The notes under the pieces: generated by a model | The model's database searches: none | What the model was told of the DNA's origin: nothing | The model's input: the letters and a program-made list of their open reading frames with translations, nothing else | Assembly (NCBI GenBank): GCA_949987705.1 | Contig: OX465284.1 | Span: forward strand, 68,867,470-68,931,469 | Reading direction: 5' to 3' | From: Thereva unica | Lineage: Eukaryota > Arthropoda > Insecta > Diptera > Therevidae | Length of the DNA: 64,000 nucleotides | Shown: one piece after another, positions 22,811 to 33,574 of the stretch | How positions within the stretch are numbered: the stretch's first letter is position 1 | How the letters are laid out: the number at the start of each line of letters is the position of its first letter | Made by a program: the position numbers and the translations under genes

Positions 22811-24025
22811 TAGTACAGTCAATATGCAATTTGCGCACCGAAAAATGACAAACCGACATTTGACCTTGAAAGTCGTTAGGGGGGCGTGTCAGAAGCCTAC
22901 TGAAAAATTATGAAAGTCGCGGTGCATGCAGATTTTGAGAATTTCAAAAATTTAATAAAAAAATTTTGAAACGCGTTTTTCTCAGAAGGTATAGGTTTTA
23001 GCGAAAAGTTTTTTAAACAAAAAATGTAGAGGTCATTGCGAACTACATTTTTTGTCATTGGAGTGACGTCATCCGACTTGAAATACAAAAAGTAGATGGC
23101 GCTAAAGGATCAAAAAAGTGTTTCTTTGCCATTTTCACTAGGAAAAATTAATTTTTTTACAATAATGTAAATGAGAAAGTTGTTTGTCATAAAATTATCT
23201 ACAACTTTTGTTTAAACAAAATTTTTATAAAACTTACCGTTTTCGAGCTGGAACTTGTCGAAGTGTAGAAATTGTACATTGCGTGCCGTGCTCTTGCACG
23301 GTTCACATGAAAGTAGTATTTTTTTTTTTATTCAAATAAAAGAACACTAATCATTTTTTTTGTTTTTTTTATTTTACTATCAAAAAATGTAAACTTTTTT
23401 TGAGCAAAAAATTGAGCACCCTTACTCTCCAAAACTAGCATAGCAACTGAAAACGCACGCTTCTTAGAGAATTAGGCAGATGTTAGAAACCGGTCCTTTG
23501 TCGAAACTATGCCGACTCGCCCGGCGAAAGTAACAAAAGAACCGTTAACTATGCTCCGTTGCACTTTTTCGCCTACAGTTCGAAAACGGTAAGTTTTATA
23601 AAAATTTTGTTTAAACAAAAGTTGTAGATAATTTTGTAACAAACAACTTTCTCATTTACATTATTGTAAAAAAATTAATTTTTCCTAGTGAAAATGGCAA
23701 AGAAACACTTTTTTGATCCTTTAGCGCCATCTACTTTTTGTATTTCAAGTCGGATGACGTCACTCCAATGACAAAAAATGTAGTTCGCAATGACCTCTAC
23801 ATTTTTTGTTTAAAAAACTTTTCGCTAAAACCTATACCTTCTGAGAAAAACGCGTTTCAAATTTTTTTTATTAAATTTTTGAAATTCTCAAAATCTGCAT
23901 GCACCGCGACTTTCATAATTTTTCAGTAGGCTCCTGACACGCCCCCCTAACGACTTTCAAGGTCAAATGTCGGTTTGTCATTTTTCGGAGCGCAAGCCTC
24001 TTTTCGTTGCATATTGACTGTACTA
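22811..24025. mobile_element. Element A: 1.2-kb DNA transposon with about 440-bp terminal inverted repeats
   Basis: The left arm (22811 to about 23247) and right arm (about 23581 to 24025) are reverse complements with few differences. The outermost bases are TAGTACAGTCAATATGCA and its complement. Flanks are ATA (22808-22810) and ATA (24026-24028), a 3-bp target duplication once element B is removed. The 330-bp core has no coding capacity. Mirror 63-codon frames in the two arms (22897-23088 minus, 23738-23929 plus) are a by-product of the repeat. The end TAGTMCAGTCAA is shared with element B, so A is probably a non-autonomous member of the same superfamily. Confidence 0.85.
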
Positions 24026-24029
24026 ATAA

Positions 24030-25557
24030 TAGTCCAGTCAAAATAGACATTACAGTTTGCATTAATTCCCAACAAGCTGGATTTTTGTGCAGGCCTTGGA
24101 TGCGTCATTACAAATGACATGTCAAAAGTCCCCATCGATCCCGCTTGTGCGTTGTTTTTTATTCGAGGTCAAAGGTCACAATTTTGCGTTTTTTGCGTAT
24201 ATCTCTGAAACAACGCGAGCTATCGAAAAATGGTTTAGACAAAGTTTGTAGATCGTAAAATTGTCTACAAAAAAGATCTCAACACTTTTCTTCTACAAAG
24301 CATCGTTTTCGAGATATCGTGACTTTAGAAAGCAGGAAAGTTGAATTTTTGACCATATGCACACATTGTATTGAGTAATTTTTCTGGAGCAGGTGGCAGT
24401 AAAGTCTGGATTGGGTCCAAACTATTATTCATCAATTTCCAGCCCCAATCTTCGGGATTTAGATCATTGCCTAGCCACACTTGCACTTGGGAGAACACGA
24501 ATTCCATTGGTGAGGATAACATCTGCTGACGAGTTAATATTTGTAAATACTTTTGCGTTATCAATCAAGTCTTTACGTTTTTCAAACAATTTGAATACTG
24601 TAATTTTGCCTCTTTTGAAAATTGCTGATGTCGTATCGCAGCCAGTTATCGCATGAAGGAATAATATATGAGGCTGACATTTTGGATATGCAGTTAAACT
24701 TTGTGAAGAATATGTTTTCGTTTGAACTTGAGCTCTCCCAGGTTTTAAAAAGTAAATGATCTTATCTTTTGGTGTTCGTGCAGTTAATATTACTAACAAA
24801 TCTACATCTTCTCCAACAACGATAGTTGGATTGGTGCTATTGAATTGTTCAATTGCGGTTTCAATAATGAGGACATCAGCGTCATTTTGAGCTTGTTTCA
24901 CAACAATATTGGCAGCTGCAAATTCTTCACATAACATCGAAATCAAACGAGATTTATTGTGAGTATTAGCAAGAAACTGCTGTTGGTTTGTCGAAACAGT
25001 CATTGATCGATCAAAAACTACATATATCAGTCGATGAAGATGTTTGTTTAGCTCGACGACGTTGCTCTGCAGCTTTGATATTTTTTGTATAATCAGTGTA
25101 ACGACCCAAAAAATGGAGTGTCGCAGGCAAATGTTTCTCAAGGCACAACCGCTCAATAAAATCACGTTAAAAAAAAAGCGCCGTGTACACTACCTCAGAG
25201 GTGGTGCGGAAATGTGTGCATATGGTCGAAAATTCGACTTTCCTGCGGTCTAAAGTCACGATATCTCGAAAACGATGCTTTGTAGAAGAAAAGTGTTGAG
25301 ATCTTTTTTATAGACAATTTTACGATCTACAAACTTTGTCTAAACCATTTTTCGATAGCTCGCGTTGTTTCAGAGATATACGCAAAAAACGCAAATTTGT
25401 GACCTTTGACCTCGAATAAAAAACAACGCACAAGCGGGATCGATGGGGACTTTTGACATGTCATTTGTAATGACGCATCCAAGGCCTGCACAAAAATCCA
25501 GCTTGTTGGGAATTAATGCAAACTGGAATCATAATTTAGTCTATTTTGACTGGACTA
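24030..25557. mobile_element. Element B: 1.5-kb DNA transposon with about 340-bp inverted repeats, Academ-like candidate
   Basis: Arms at 24030-24370 and about 25210-25557 are reverse complements; the tips read TAGTCCAGTCAAAATAGAC and its complement. Flanks are TAA on both sides (24027-24029, 25558-25560), a 3-bp duplication. The core carries a minus-strand nuclease-like pseudogene. Long TIRs, short 3-bp duplications and an XPG-type nuclease together suggest the Academ superfamily (the AcademX type is described with an XPG nuclease). The transposase itself is missing, so the assignment is inference. Confidence 0.75.
24360..25165 (-). pseudogene. XPG/FEN-like nuclease gene fragment carried by element B
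   Basis: An open frame of 233 codons runs from 25165 to 24464. After about residue 70 it shows ISMLCEEFAAANI, DADVLIIETAIE, VVGEDVDLLVILTA, YFLKPGRA, HILFLHAITGCDTTSA and IFKRGK. Paired acidic residues (DAD, EDVD) and a GCD box near a helical segment recall the PIN/XPG-FEN1 nuclease core, in which GCDY precedes the helix-hairpin-helix. An overlapping frame (24325-24564) continues with NPEDWGWKLM and LPPAPEKLL, so a frameshift near 24560 breaks the gene. Both termini run into the inverted repeats, so the gene is truncated. Similar uncharacterised proteins occur in many insects. The nuclease reading is by motif only. Confidence 0.6.
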
Positions 25558-26099
25558 TAAATAGAACAACTCGATTGTGGAACAGTTTTCGCAGTCGGTG
25601 TTTCCGAACTCACATAATATCTCAGAGTTCACAAGCAAGGTTCATCGACATCTACCCATGCACCCTCCAGACCCCTAACCTATCCTTTCTCCTCTATCCT
25701 TCAAATCAAGCTTACTACAATACATTGCACCATGACTTGAAAGACATGACGGACTAGTAGTACAAAGGGTGATTCCTACGATTGAGGTTACCACAAAAAA
25801 AAAACATGATCGCTGCCTTTAGAGTTTAGACCAATCATTAGTCGCTTATTAACCTGGTCGTTGTCTTTACCCCGGATTAACAAGACAATATGAGTTAATT
25901 TATTCTTTACTCTACAATTACTAACTCGTAAGCGGTCATCAAGTATTAACGCAAAAATTACGGTGACCCCATATTGGGTTGAACCTAACAGGAAAACAGA
26001 GAAAACAGTAAGAAAATTTCTGTGAAGAGTAAAGAGAGTGGTGAAATAATAATAAAAGCATAAAAGACTTCTTTTATTATTTCTGCGATCCTACGAAGA

Positions 26100-26283
26100 T
26101 CTTTGATGAACATTGCAGATCACTGGTCACCGATTGTATGTAATGAAGGTGATCGCGCCAGCAGAGATCGATACTGAAAGAAGGCCACTTTCTGATTAAT
26201 GAAAGGAGCGTGCCTTTGATCTTCATCATTCGTTGTGTAGATCCGTCCTGATCGCTTGTACATGTATCGATCATGTTGGTAAA
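26100..26283 (-). repeat. Left arm of a diverged inverted duplication
   Basis: In reverse complement it matches 27475-27650 over about 175 bp, including AAAGGCACGCTCCT, AATCAGAAAGTGGCCTTCTT, CAGTATCGATCT, GATCACCTTCATTACATAC and GATCTGCAATGTTCATCAAAG. The arms are separated by about 1.2 kb. Short frames across both arms look alike only because of the repeat. Confidence 0.75.
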
Positions 26284-27474
26284 CAAAATTAAAAATTGTT
26301 AATAAAGCAATTGCTAGAACGTCCTTCATATTGGCTATCGAGGCACAAAACACTCGCAATTTGTTTCCAAAACTAATATAAAAAGTGATTCGTATATTGC
26401 CTTCACTATCACTCAAATGTATCATGTTACGATCTGGTTTGAAAGTGACCACCGGCAGCGATATTTCCATCACTGCGAAATCATAAAGCAGTCGAAGCTG
26501 GGAAATAAATAGCGGTCGTTACAGTCGGTGCAACACAGATGACACCAATCTTTATTCTGCAATAAATTAACAGCTCACTAAATAAAAACTACATAAAACT
26601 TTAAGACTACGATCAACATAAAACCGATCTTCTGAAGGAGTTTCAGCTTACTGCTAATTTCTTCTAAGGTATTAAAATCTCCCGACAAATTTATCCCACA
26701 TCACTTCCCAATCAAAACCCCTATTAATGCGCCATGTTCAACACCAATCAAACGAAAATATTATACGATCAGGAAACCCAAGAAACACTTACATGCATAT
26801 TAATAAAAAGGATTAGAGAAATTTCAGCAACAAAAACAATCCGAGGCTGATCGTGGCGGCGCAGTCATGATCGTAAAAACCCTCCGAGTCCTATAAAACT
26901 TAACGACCGCCATTATAATAGTGGTGTATAAAGTCGGGAGAGTTTGAATTATTTGTAAATTTATCAAAAAGGCGAAGGTATTTCCACTTGAGGCAGCAGG
27001 TTTGAAGTCAAGACAATGAAGATCAGGTCAAGAATTTACCACATAAAATTTATCTTTAATATCTCTCCTAGGGTATGTGTGTGTATGATGGCTGGGCATT
27101 AGATTAACCTAGATTTTGTGATCCGTGAATGAGAAGGTAACATTATTAAATTTTATGGATGGATCAGGAAATATGGCTCGTATTTATGATATATTACACA
27201 TCGTGGTTTTTGGTTTTTTTTAGGGGGAAAATTTCTTTGATCATTTTTACCAGATTTTATCCTATGGGAATAATTTTTTTTATCAAAACATATTTACAGA
27301 AAACTTTCTTCGTAGGAAGAATGATGAGAAGTGATCTTTTACACCGGAGACATATTTTTAACGTTTTAACTTTCATTATTCGGTTTTATTTGCACAAACG
27401 ATGTTTTTCCGGCAAAAACCTAAAATTTTTTCGAAAGTCACAAGGAGAAAAATCGAAAATTTTTTATTTACGAA

Positions 27475-27650
27475 CACGATCGATGCATGTGCAATCGATC
27501 GAGGATGGTGGATCAACACGACGATGAAGATCAAAGGCACGCTCCTCTCATTAATCAGAAAGTGGCCTTCTTTCAGTATCGATCTCAGCCGGCGCGATCA
27601 CCTTCATTACATACAATCAGTGATCAGTGATCTGCAATGTTCATCAAAGT
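27475..27650 (+). repeat. Right arm of the diverged inverted duplication
   Basis: Partner of 26100-26283. Similarity starts at an ACACGATCGATGCATGT word and ends at TTCATCAAAG. Neither arm has a clean terminal motif or target duplication, so this may be an inverted host duplication rather than transposon ends. Confidence 0.75.
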
Positions 27651-28896
27651 TGCTCATGGTGCCCCGAAAACAATGCAACAAAAATAACGATCGGCAAAAT
27701 ACTATGAGATGCTCAAGATCCCCCGAGTTTTGTTATCTGGTTGGTTAATAATTTCCATAGTATCACGTCTTCGTGGGGAAACAAATCAATTTATTGACTT
27801 TGATATTTGCTCCGATAAAATTAGGTTCACAGAAAGAGAACAGAAGTGCAGGTCGACCGATCGCTGTAAAAGATCAACTCCTGCTGATCCATGAATCTGT
27901 GTACCTCAATCGATCCAAAAAAAAAAACAAAGCAACAAGACGATTGGAAGTGGGTGCGCTTCGGCGGTACGAAATCCGCAACTAATGCATGAAACAGTGG
28001 CTACAAGCGTTTCAAGTTCCCCAGTTAATGGAACTCTTGGCAAAAGAGAGTGCAACAAGTCAATTATCCCAGTGGAACAGCGATTTCATGGCTTATTGAT
28101 ATTCGCGTAAACCTTCGGGGCCCCAGCTTTTAGGAGGCCCTTCCTGGCCATCGATATCGGATTTTAATTAGATTCAGGCAAAGCCTGGGCGGATATTGTA
28201 TGTTCATAACGTTTATTTATAGAGATCAAGACAGGGAAGTCTCTATAGGTTATATATACACAGGACTTAGTTTGGGCCGCGACTTCATAGGGAGGTTGTT
28301 CTGAGATTTTCATATTTTCGTGCTCGTGACTTTTGCACCTGATACAGTCTCTCCACTACACACTGGCTGTGGCTGTTGTTTCGTTATTTTTGTGGATCAA
28401 TTTAAGAAATCGCTTGGGCTGGTGCGGCTTGGTCTCAATTTCTTAAATTCAATGAGTTGTTTAGTAAGATTCCGATCTGTCTGCGGTGAAAGTTTTTATT
28501 AAAGACCTCAATTGATGACCAGATTTATGGTGGAGGCTGAAATGTAAACGATTTCTTTCTTTTTTTTCAGAAAAAAAATCACTTCAAAGGCTTGACAGTT
28601 TATATTTAAGATTATCGAGTTTAAGCAACAATTTTTGTTAATGGTGAATTTGTGTATTTTTAGTGAACTTTATCAGCTGTGTTATCAACAAACTTTGAAA
28701 TCGCATTAAACTCTTCGCGAAGGTTTGGGTATTCAAACATAAAGGCGGCAAACACGAGTATTTTGTATCGTACAGGTGACAATGGGTGGAGTGAATAAAA
28801 ATTGAGTGTAAGTGTTTACTTCATTTTTTGGAGCGAACACTTAGTTTGGCGTGAATTAAAATACTTCGTTAGGTTTCGTTAAGTACGAATTTTTGA

Positions 28897-29071
28897 TGAG
28901 TGACTCCTGGGTTTTTTAGTGGTGGAGATTTTTAAATGGGCTCTGGTTCAAATATAAAGGATTTTTATTTAGTATGCTACTACAAACTAAACAAAAATCT
29001 TTTATTTTTGACCCAGAGCCCACTTAATAATCTCCATCACTTTCGTTAAGGGCTTCACTCTGTCATTTCTC
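28897..29071. repeat. Long hairpin, about 175 bp, snap-back MITE-like
   Basis: The inner arms at 28919-28974 and 28986-29041 are complementary over about 55 bp around a loop of about 11 bases; key words are GGGCTCTGG...TTCAAA and TTTGACCCAGAGCCC. Weaker pairing extends outward to GAGTGACTCC and GCTTCACTC. No target duplication is clear. Confidence 0.6.
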
Positions 29072-29107
29072 CATATATTTGATGTGAATAAAACAAAGTT
29101 TAAGCGT

Positions 29108-29570
29108 TTTTTATATGAATGACTAGAGTCTCAGGAAAGGCCCTGTCAACAGTATAGACAATCTGTTTTCTTCGTATAGAGTGCAATGTCGAAGAGCAGC
29201 TCTAGTCGGGGAAGGAAGGAACTGCCACAACCTACCCGCGGTATTTTTTAGTCCACCTACTCCGGACCATTGCTATCGCAACTTTGACATCCGGGCATCG
29301 AGAAACAACTCGCTGGAGAGTTATGCCCCCTGAAACGAATTCAATCTTATCAACCAACAGATAACATGCGCTTTGGTGGAGCGGGGAAGGGCTAAGGAAG
29401 GCTATGACAACAGGAATCAGGAATGTAAAGAGGGAAGAGGAAAGAAGGAAAGTTGTGTAGGTGGGAAAGTGCAAGAGGCGAAGAACCCTGGAGCTTGCCG
29501 GAATTTGAGCCCGGGACCTCTGGGGTGGTAGCCAGACGCTTTACCCCCTACGCTACCGAGGCCTGTGAGC
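29108..29570 (-). mobile_element. tRNA-derived SINE, copy 1
   Basis: On the minus strand the head is tRNA-like: A-box region TAGCGTAGGGGGTAAAGCG (29556-29538) and B-box region GGTCCCGGGCTCAAATTCC (29518-29500), at tRNA-like spacing. The body of about 390 bp follows, ending in a short A-run (seen as TTTTTT at 29109-29114). The body recurs at 59818-60150 next to another A-run. Pol III boxes, body and A-tail together make a SINE. It sits beside the ZMYM1-like hAT remnant. Confidence 0.75.
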
Positions 29571-29689
29571 AGTGCCGCGACTCGCATATGTGCAGAGTGT
29601 GCAACTGCACAGGGTCCCACGTGTTAAGGGCCTCGCGAGCGTGAAAATGTTTAGGTAATAAAAATCATTTGAATTCATTATTTGAATTT

Positions 29690-32210
29690 TTACTTCATTG
29701 AATGGGCCACACAAATCAGTATGAGTCACCCAAATCAGCATATAGGCCACACCGCGTTCGCGGTCCGGTCCGAAAACAGAAGACGGCACTCGCTTTCCGC
29801 GTTCTTCCAAAAAATTCAAAACTGTCGACGCTGCGTACTGCTTCTGCTGCACAATATTTAAGCCCAACATGTACGGCGCTCTCAGCGGTGTGGGCACCCG
29901 TGATTGGCAGCACTTGGGCCACGTGCTGAATTTGCACTAGTGATGAGCAAAAGTGGTCTTGTTCTTGCAGTCTTGTCTTGTTCTTGCACATTGCAAGAAC
30001 AAGAACAAGAACAAGACTTAGTTATGCTTGCAAGAACAAGAACAAGACTAACTGTGCAAGAACAAGACCCAGAGCAAGATTTCTTGCAAGATTCTTGCAA
30101 AAATTCCACCTAAATTCATTCTATTAAAAACAAAAAACATAAAATTGATTATTATGCTCAAGTAATTATTATAGATACATGTATTATGTGTATATATTTA
30201 GTATGATAATTGTAAAAGCATTTGTACATAAGTACATAATGACTTTGCATGTCAACGAGATTCAGAACCAATATTTTTGCATTTCGAAGCAAAATCCGAA
30301 AAGATTTAGGTAGATCTTCCACACTGCCTACTCTTTTTTTTATCCAATTGGGTGGTCTGTTACTTTAGTTCAATTTCTGGTGTAGTCCTTCTTCTGTTAA
30401 ATCCATACAAAAATGAAGATTCCTCATATTATATTAAGATAAAATTAAAGTTTAAAAAACCAAGGCAAGGAAACTCGGACTTTTCTCAATGTATGTAATA
30501 TTTTCAAGGCCTCCACATTGGTTACATCGCATCGTAAGAACGACAGGAGCGTGTGCCAGTTTTTGTATTGCTGCAAAGGGATTTAATAATTTTTTGTGCC
30601 CATACACGACATTTCTTCTTTAATGAATCATACTTGAACAACCTAATTTTTTATAATAAGTAATGGGTATAATACTGGTTTACTTTTGCTTCAAAATATT
30701 TCCGTTGTAATTTGTTGCTTACACACTTGACAGAAAAATGTCTACGCCTAACTTGTTCCCATATGAATTTTATGTAATTTTTCAGGGGCGCAAACATAAT
30801 AACGTTACCAAGAGCAGTCGTGAAACTGATTTGTTTAATAAAAAAGCCATGTGGAATTCTCACCTCAAAGGTAGTAAATTTTCGGTGTATAACTTTTGAC
30901 GCTGACTGACTGACGCTAAAATTATAATAGTTTTAAAATAAATTTTTTGCATTTTGTTGTTTGGATATAATTTTTTTTATTAAAGTCTAGGTTTTTTCAA
31001 TAACCATTTTATAAAATCAACATACAAATCCTACTACATGCGAGAAAATACCTTGGCCTTGCAGTTTTGTCTTGCATTGTCTTGGTCTTGCACATTTAGT
31101 AAGAACAAGAACAAGCCTTAGGTATATTTGCAAGAACAAGAACAAGACTTAGGTATGTTTGCAAGAACAAGAACAAGACTTAGCTATGCTTGCAAGAACA
31201 AGAACAAGACAGACTGAACAAGAACAAGACAAGAACAAGACTAGATTAGTCTTGTCTTGTTCTTGCGTTTGCTCATCACTAATTTGCACTGTCGTTCGCA
31301 GGAAAATTTTCTTGCGTTTTCAGTGTGGAAACAGCGCGATGTCAAAGCCAAAGCTGGAAAGACCATCGATAACCACCAACGAAAGTTACTGGACGCCGAA
31401 AAAGAACATTGGAGAAACTTCTTTTTCCGAATCGTCGAAGTCATAAAAATTCTTGCGAAACAAACTATTCCCTTCCATGGCACCTATTAACGACTCGTCG
31501 ATTCCAGCAATGGTAATTTCTTGCAAGTACTAGAAACCATTGCTAAATTCGATCCGATTATGCATGCGCATTTGCGTCTTGCTCAGCAAAACCAAAGCGC
31601 TAACCGACAAAACATTCATTATCTTTCGTCGGACATCGAAAAGGACGCTATGTTGAGCAAAGTAATGAGTTCATTATTTTCGAACGATGCATAACATTCA
31701 ATTCAGTAACTTCAAAACCGGGAGGGAAATGAGATTCGAATATTGGCCTCAACATGGACAATATGCGCGGCGCTGTCAGAGCTACGACAACAGCTCCAAT
31801 ATGACATCGCTAGCCGCGTTTGTCCCATGCCCCTGCCATTCGATTAATCTCGTTTTAAACGATGCAGCGAAGGCTTCAGACGAAGTTTTCGATTGTTTTT
31901 CAACTACGCAGGAAGTGTATAATGTTTTTTCGCGCTTGACCAACCGCTGGATAATTCTTCAGAAGCACACATCGAGCGCTAAAGGTATTCACGTGACGTC
32001 TCTGTCCGAGACCCGTTGGTGAAGTCAAGAGAATGTCACCGTTAACTCACTGTAGAACTGGTCAACTGTTAAGCGCTCATCAAATGCCAAGCGTAGCGCA
32101 CAAATGCAGCTCTTATAAATTCGCATTAGCAGCCGTTAGTTGGCAAGAAATAAATAAAGTTTCAAAATATTTACAATCCGCAACGATGGAACTGCACTTC
32201 GAACGTTCAT
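29690..32210 (+). pseudogene. ZMYM1-like hAT transposase remnant (interrupted at 29938-31281)
   Basis: Broken frames give, in order: a TTF-type zinc-finger piece DAAYCFCCTIFKP (about 29825-29865), GTRDWQHLGHVL, then after the insertion SVWKQRDVKAKAGK, LLDAEKEHWRNFFFRIVEVI, ILAKQTIPFHG, SSNGNFLQVLETIAKFDPI (to 31560), then SYDNSSNMTSLAAF, PCPCHSINLVLNDAAKASDE, VYNVFSRLTNRW and TSLSETRW (31770-32020). This is the domain order of hAT transposases of the ZMYM1/DUF4371 type. Several stops and a large internal deletion (about 31680-31740) make it dead. A further piece lies at 33279-33420. Confidence 0.8.
29938..31281. mobile_element. 1.34-kb non-autonomous hAT with CAAGAACAAGA subterminal repeats
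   Basis: Terminal inverted repeats TAGTGATGAGCAAA and its complement are flanked by a perfect 8-bp duplication ATTTGCAC (29930-29937 and 31282-31289), diagnostic of hAT. Inside both ends are arrays of (A)CAAGAACAAGAACAAGACTTAG-type units and their complements (29950-30105 and 31060-31275). The AT-rich core has no transposase. The element interrupts another hAT's transposase gene precisely, between its zinc-finger part and the rest. Confidence 0.9.
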
Positions 32211-33278
32211 AATTTCCAGAAGACGGTTCGCCGGTGCCGCACCATGTTTATTGTGCTCAGGCTGCCGATCTCCCCAATGGATTTGGAGTATTGGCAGATT
32301 TTCCAGCGGCAGAAAAGGTACGCACCCCAGCGTCCCAAGACAATTCTCATACGAAACTCAAGACGAACCGACTGTCAAGTCGTCCAAACAACCCGCATTG
32401 GGTTTTATAGGCCGTCTTTTTTTAATGAACTGGGTTTTGAAAGGTTTTGAAGTTCATTAAAAAAACTGCAAGAGAAATTTTGCAAACCTCAACTGAATCT
32501 ATCTTCAGAGTATCTGAGCTGAAACGTCAACTGTCGCCGTCAACATTTGTGGTTTAGAATATAAAGACACGCATGTGGATATTGATGGATATTGTCTAGG
32601 GCATAGAGAATACGTTTCGCAAATTAATCCTTTACATGTAGAATCTACTGACTATTTGGTATTGCGTGGATTCCCACTTTTGCATGTAGGCAGGGTCCCG
32701 AAGCTGTCGACTCGCGTACGGAGGGCTTAACTGATTAACTTAACCACCTAGCACTCATCTACCCAAATCACTCTGAAGAAAAACTTTAAGGTTTAAGAAA
32801 AAATTACCGTCTCTGAATACCTTGAACGAAAAAAAGACAGATAGACGAAAAAAACGCAGGTGTTATTTAAACCAATTTATAAATTTTAATATCTGTTATA
32901 ATTTATGCGGTCTTATAATGGAGTTCACTTTCCAATTTCTTATCGCAACTTTTATTACCGGCTTTCGTGATAATAATATCTTCATAAACTATTTCTCCAT
33001 TTTTGGCGATGTGAGCAGCATGAATTTTTTGATTTCCAGCCTGTAGAGAGTTTTTTTATTAATTTAGTAAGCATAAAAATAATAAGCAGATAATTACCGA
33101 TCTTGGTAAAGGAATTTCTATTATCCTGACAGCTCAAACTCACTTATTTACAAAATTTAAGTGACATTTCTCCTCGGCTTGAAGTTGGCCGCAATTTGGA
33201 AAACAGGGAAGTTCTAAAATTTCCCAGTAACCCCGATAGAGAACCAGATAGACCCCGATAGAACTTGGTTTTTCGATT
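32211..33278. other. Insertion or rearranged DNA inside the hAT remnant
   Basis: Transposase homology stops at about 32210 and resumes at about 33279. The intervening DNA has complementary words TTTTTTTAATGAACT (about 32416) and AGTTCATTAAAAAAA (about 32452 and 33300). No domain is recognised in it. Confidence 0.4.
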
Positions 33279-33420
33279 TTGTATGACGAAGAACCAGCCA
33301 GTTCATTAAAAAAACATGGCCATAATTACACTCTCGACATGGCAATCGTTGCACTGGGCGAGCGTTTCGACTCATTGTATGATGTCGAGAAATATTACGG
33401 CTTCCTGATACCAATCGATT
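33279..33420 (+). pseudogene. Further piece of the ZMYM1-like hAT transposase
   Basis: The frame contains LDMAIVALGERFDSLYDVEK and YYGFLIPIDF. The D-x-A-x-x-x-L-x-x-R-F-x-x-L pattern followed by YGFL matches the segment between the DDE core and C-terminal dimerisation domain of ZMYM1-like hAT transposases. It is colinear with the remnant ending at 32210. Confidence 0.55.
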
Positions 33421-33574
33421 TCAATCCAAGACGATTGTTTGGCCAATGTGACACAAAAGGACATAGTCAATCGTTTCGATCTACCCGCATAAATTTTCGC
33501 CTCTTAATAGCGCATGTGAATCGAGAAATAAACATTACTTAGGGCTTATTTTCCATAATTTTGTCGTGGGGACG

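Larger units (their letters stand above)
22131..25806 (+). mobile_element. Jockey LINE fragment, interrupted by elements A and B
   Basis: Coding pieces: STADVLVCLTEALI, then GLVALDISKAFDRVWHPD (RT motif A, about 22210-22265), a damaged middle, RVEFNATKTK (22435-22470), and the C-terminal LDKVQNRAIKLIGNS and SHRGNVVALSRFYRHYHSDC (22570-22700). The frame is broken at 22810 and resumes at 25558 with NRTTRLWNSF. The element ends with the family's 3' region (CACCATGACTTGAA, GACATGACGGACTAG) and a poly-A run at about 25795-25805. The antisense relative is at 37650-39398. Point stops and deletions make it inactive. Confidence 0.85.
25807..28896. other. Unassigned DNA, GATC-rich, with one inverted duplication
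   Basis: No gene or element ends recognised outside the inverted pair at 26100 and 27475. GATC is dense: 9 in 26080-26290 and 14 in 27465-27905 by eye. The 117-codon minus frame at 26120-26473 has no motif I know, and half of it lies in the duplicated segment. Confidence 0.4.

Noticed and set aside
22897..23929. Paired identical 63-residue frames as a conserved small protein
   Set aside because: They are identical because they sit in opposite inverted-repeat arms of one transposon.
26120..26473. 117-codon minus frame as a host gene
   Set aside because: No known motif, no start or splice support, and half of it lies in an inverted duplication.
29500..29564. Functional tRNA gene on the minus strand
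   Set aside because: A and B boxes are recognisable, but I could not fit a full cloverleaf with an anticodon arm and acceptor stem. The segment continues into a repeated body, so a SINE head explains it better.
29938..31281. CRISPR-like array in the CAAGAACAAGA repeats
   Set aside because: Units are contiguous low-complexity subterminal repeats inside a hAT element with TIRs and an 8-bp duplication; there are no unique spacers and the genome is eukaryotic.
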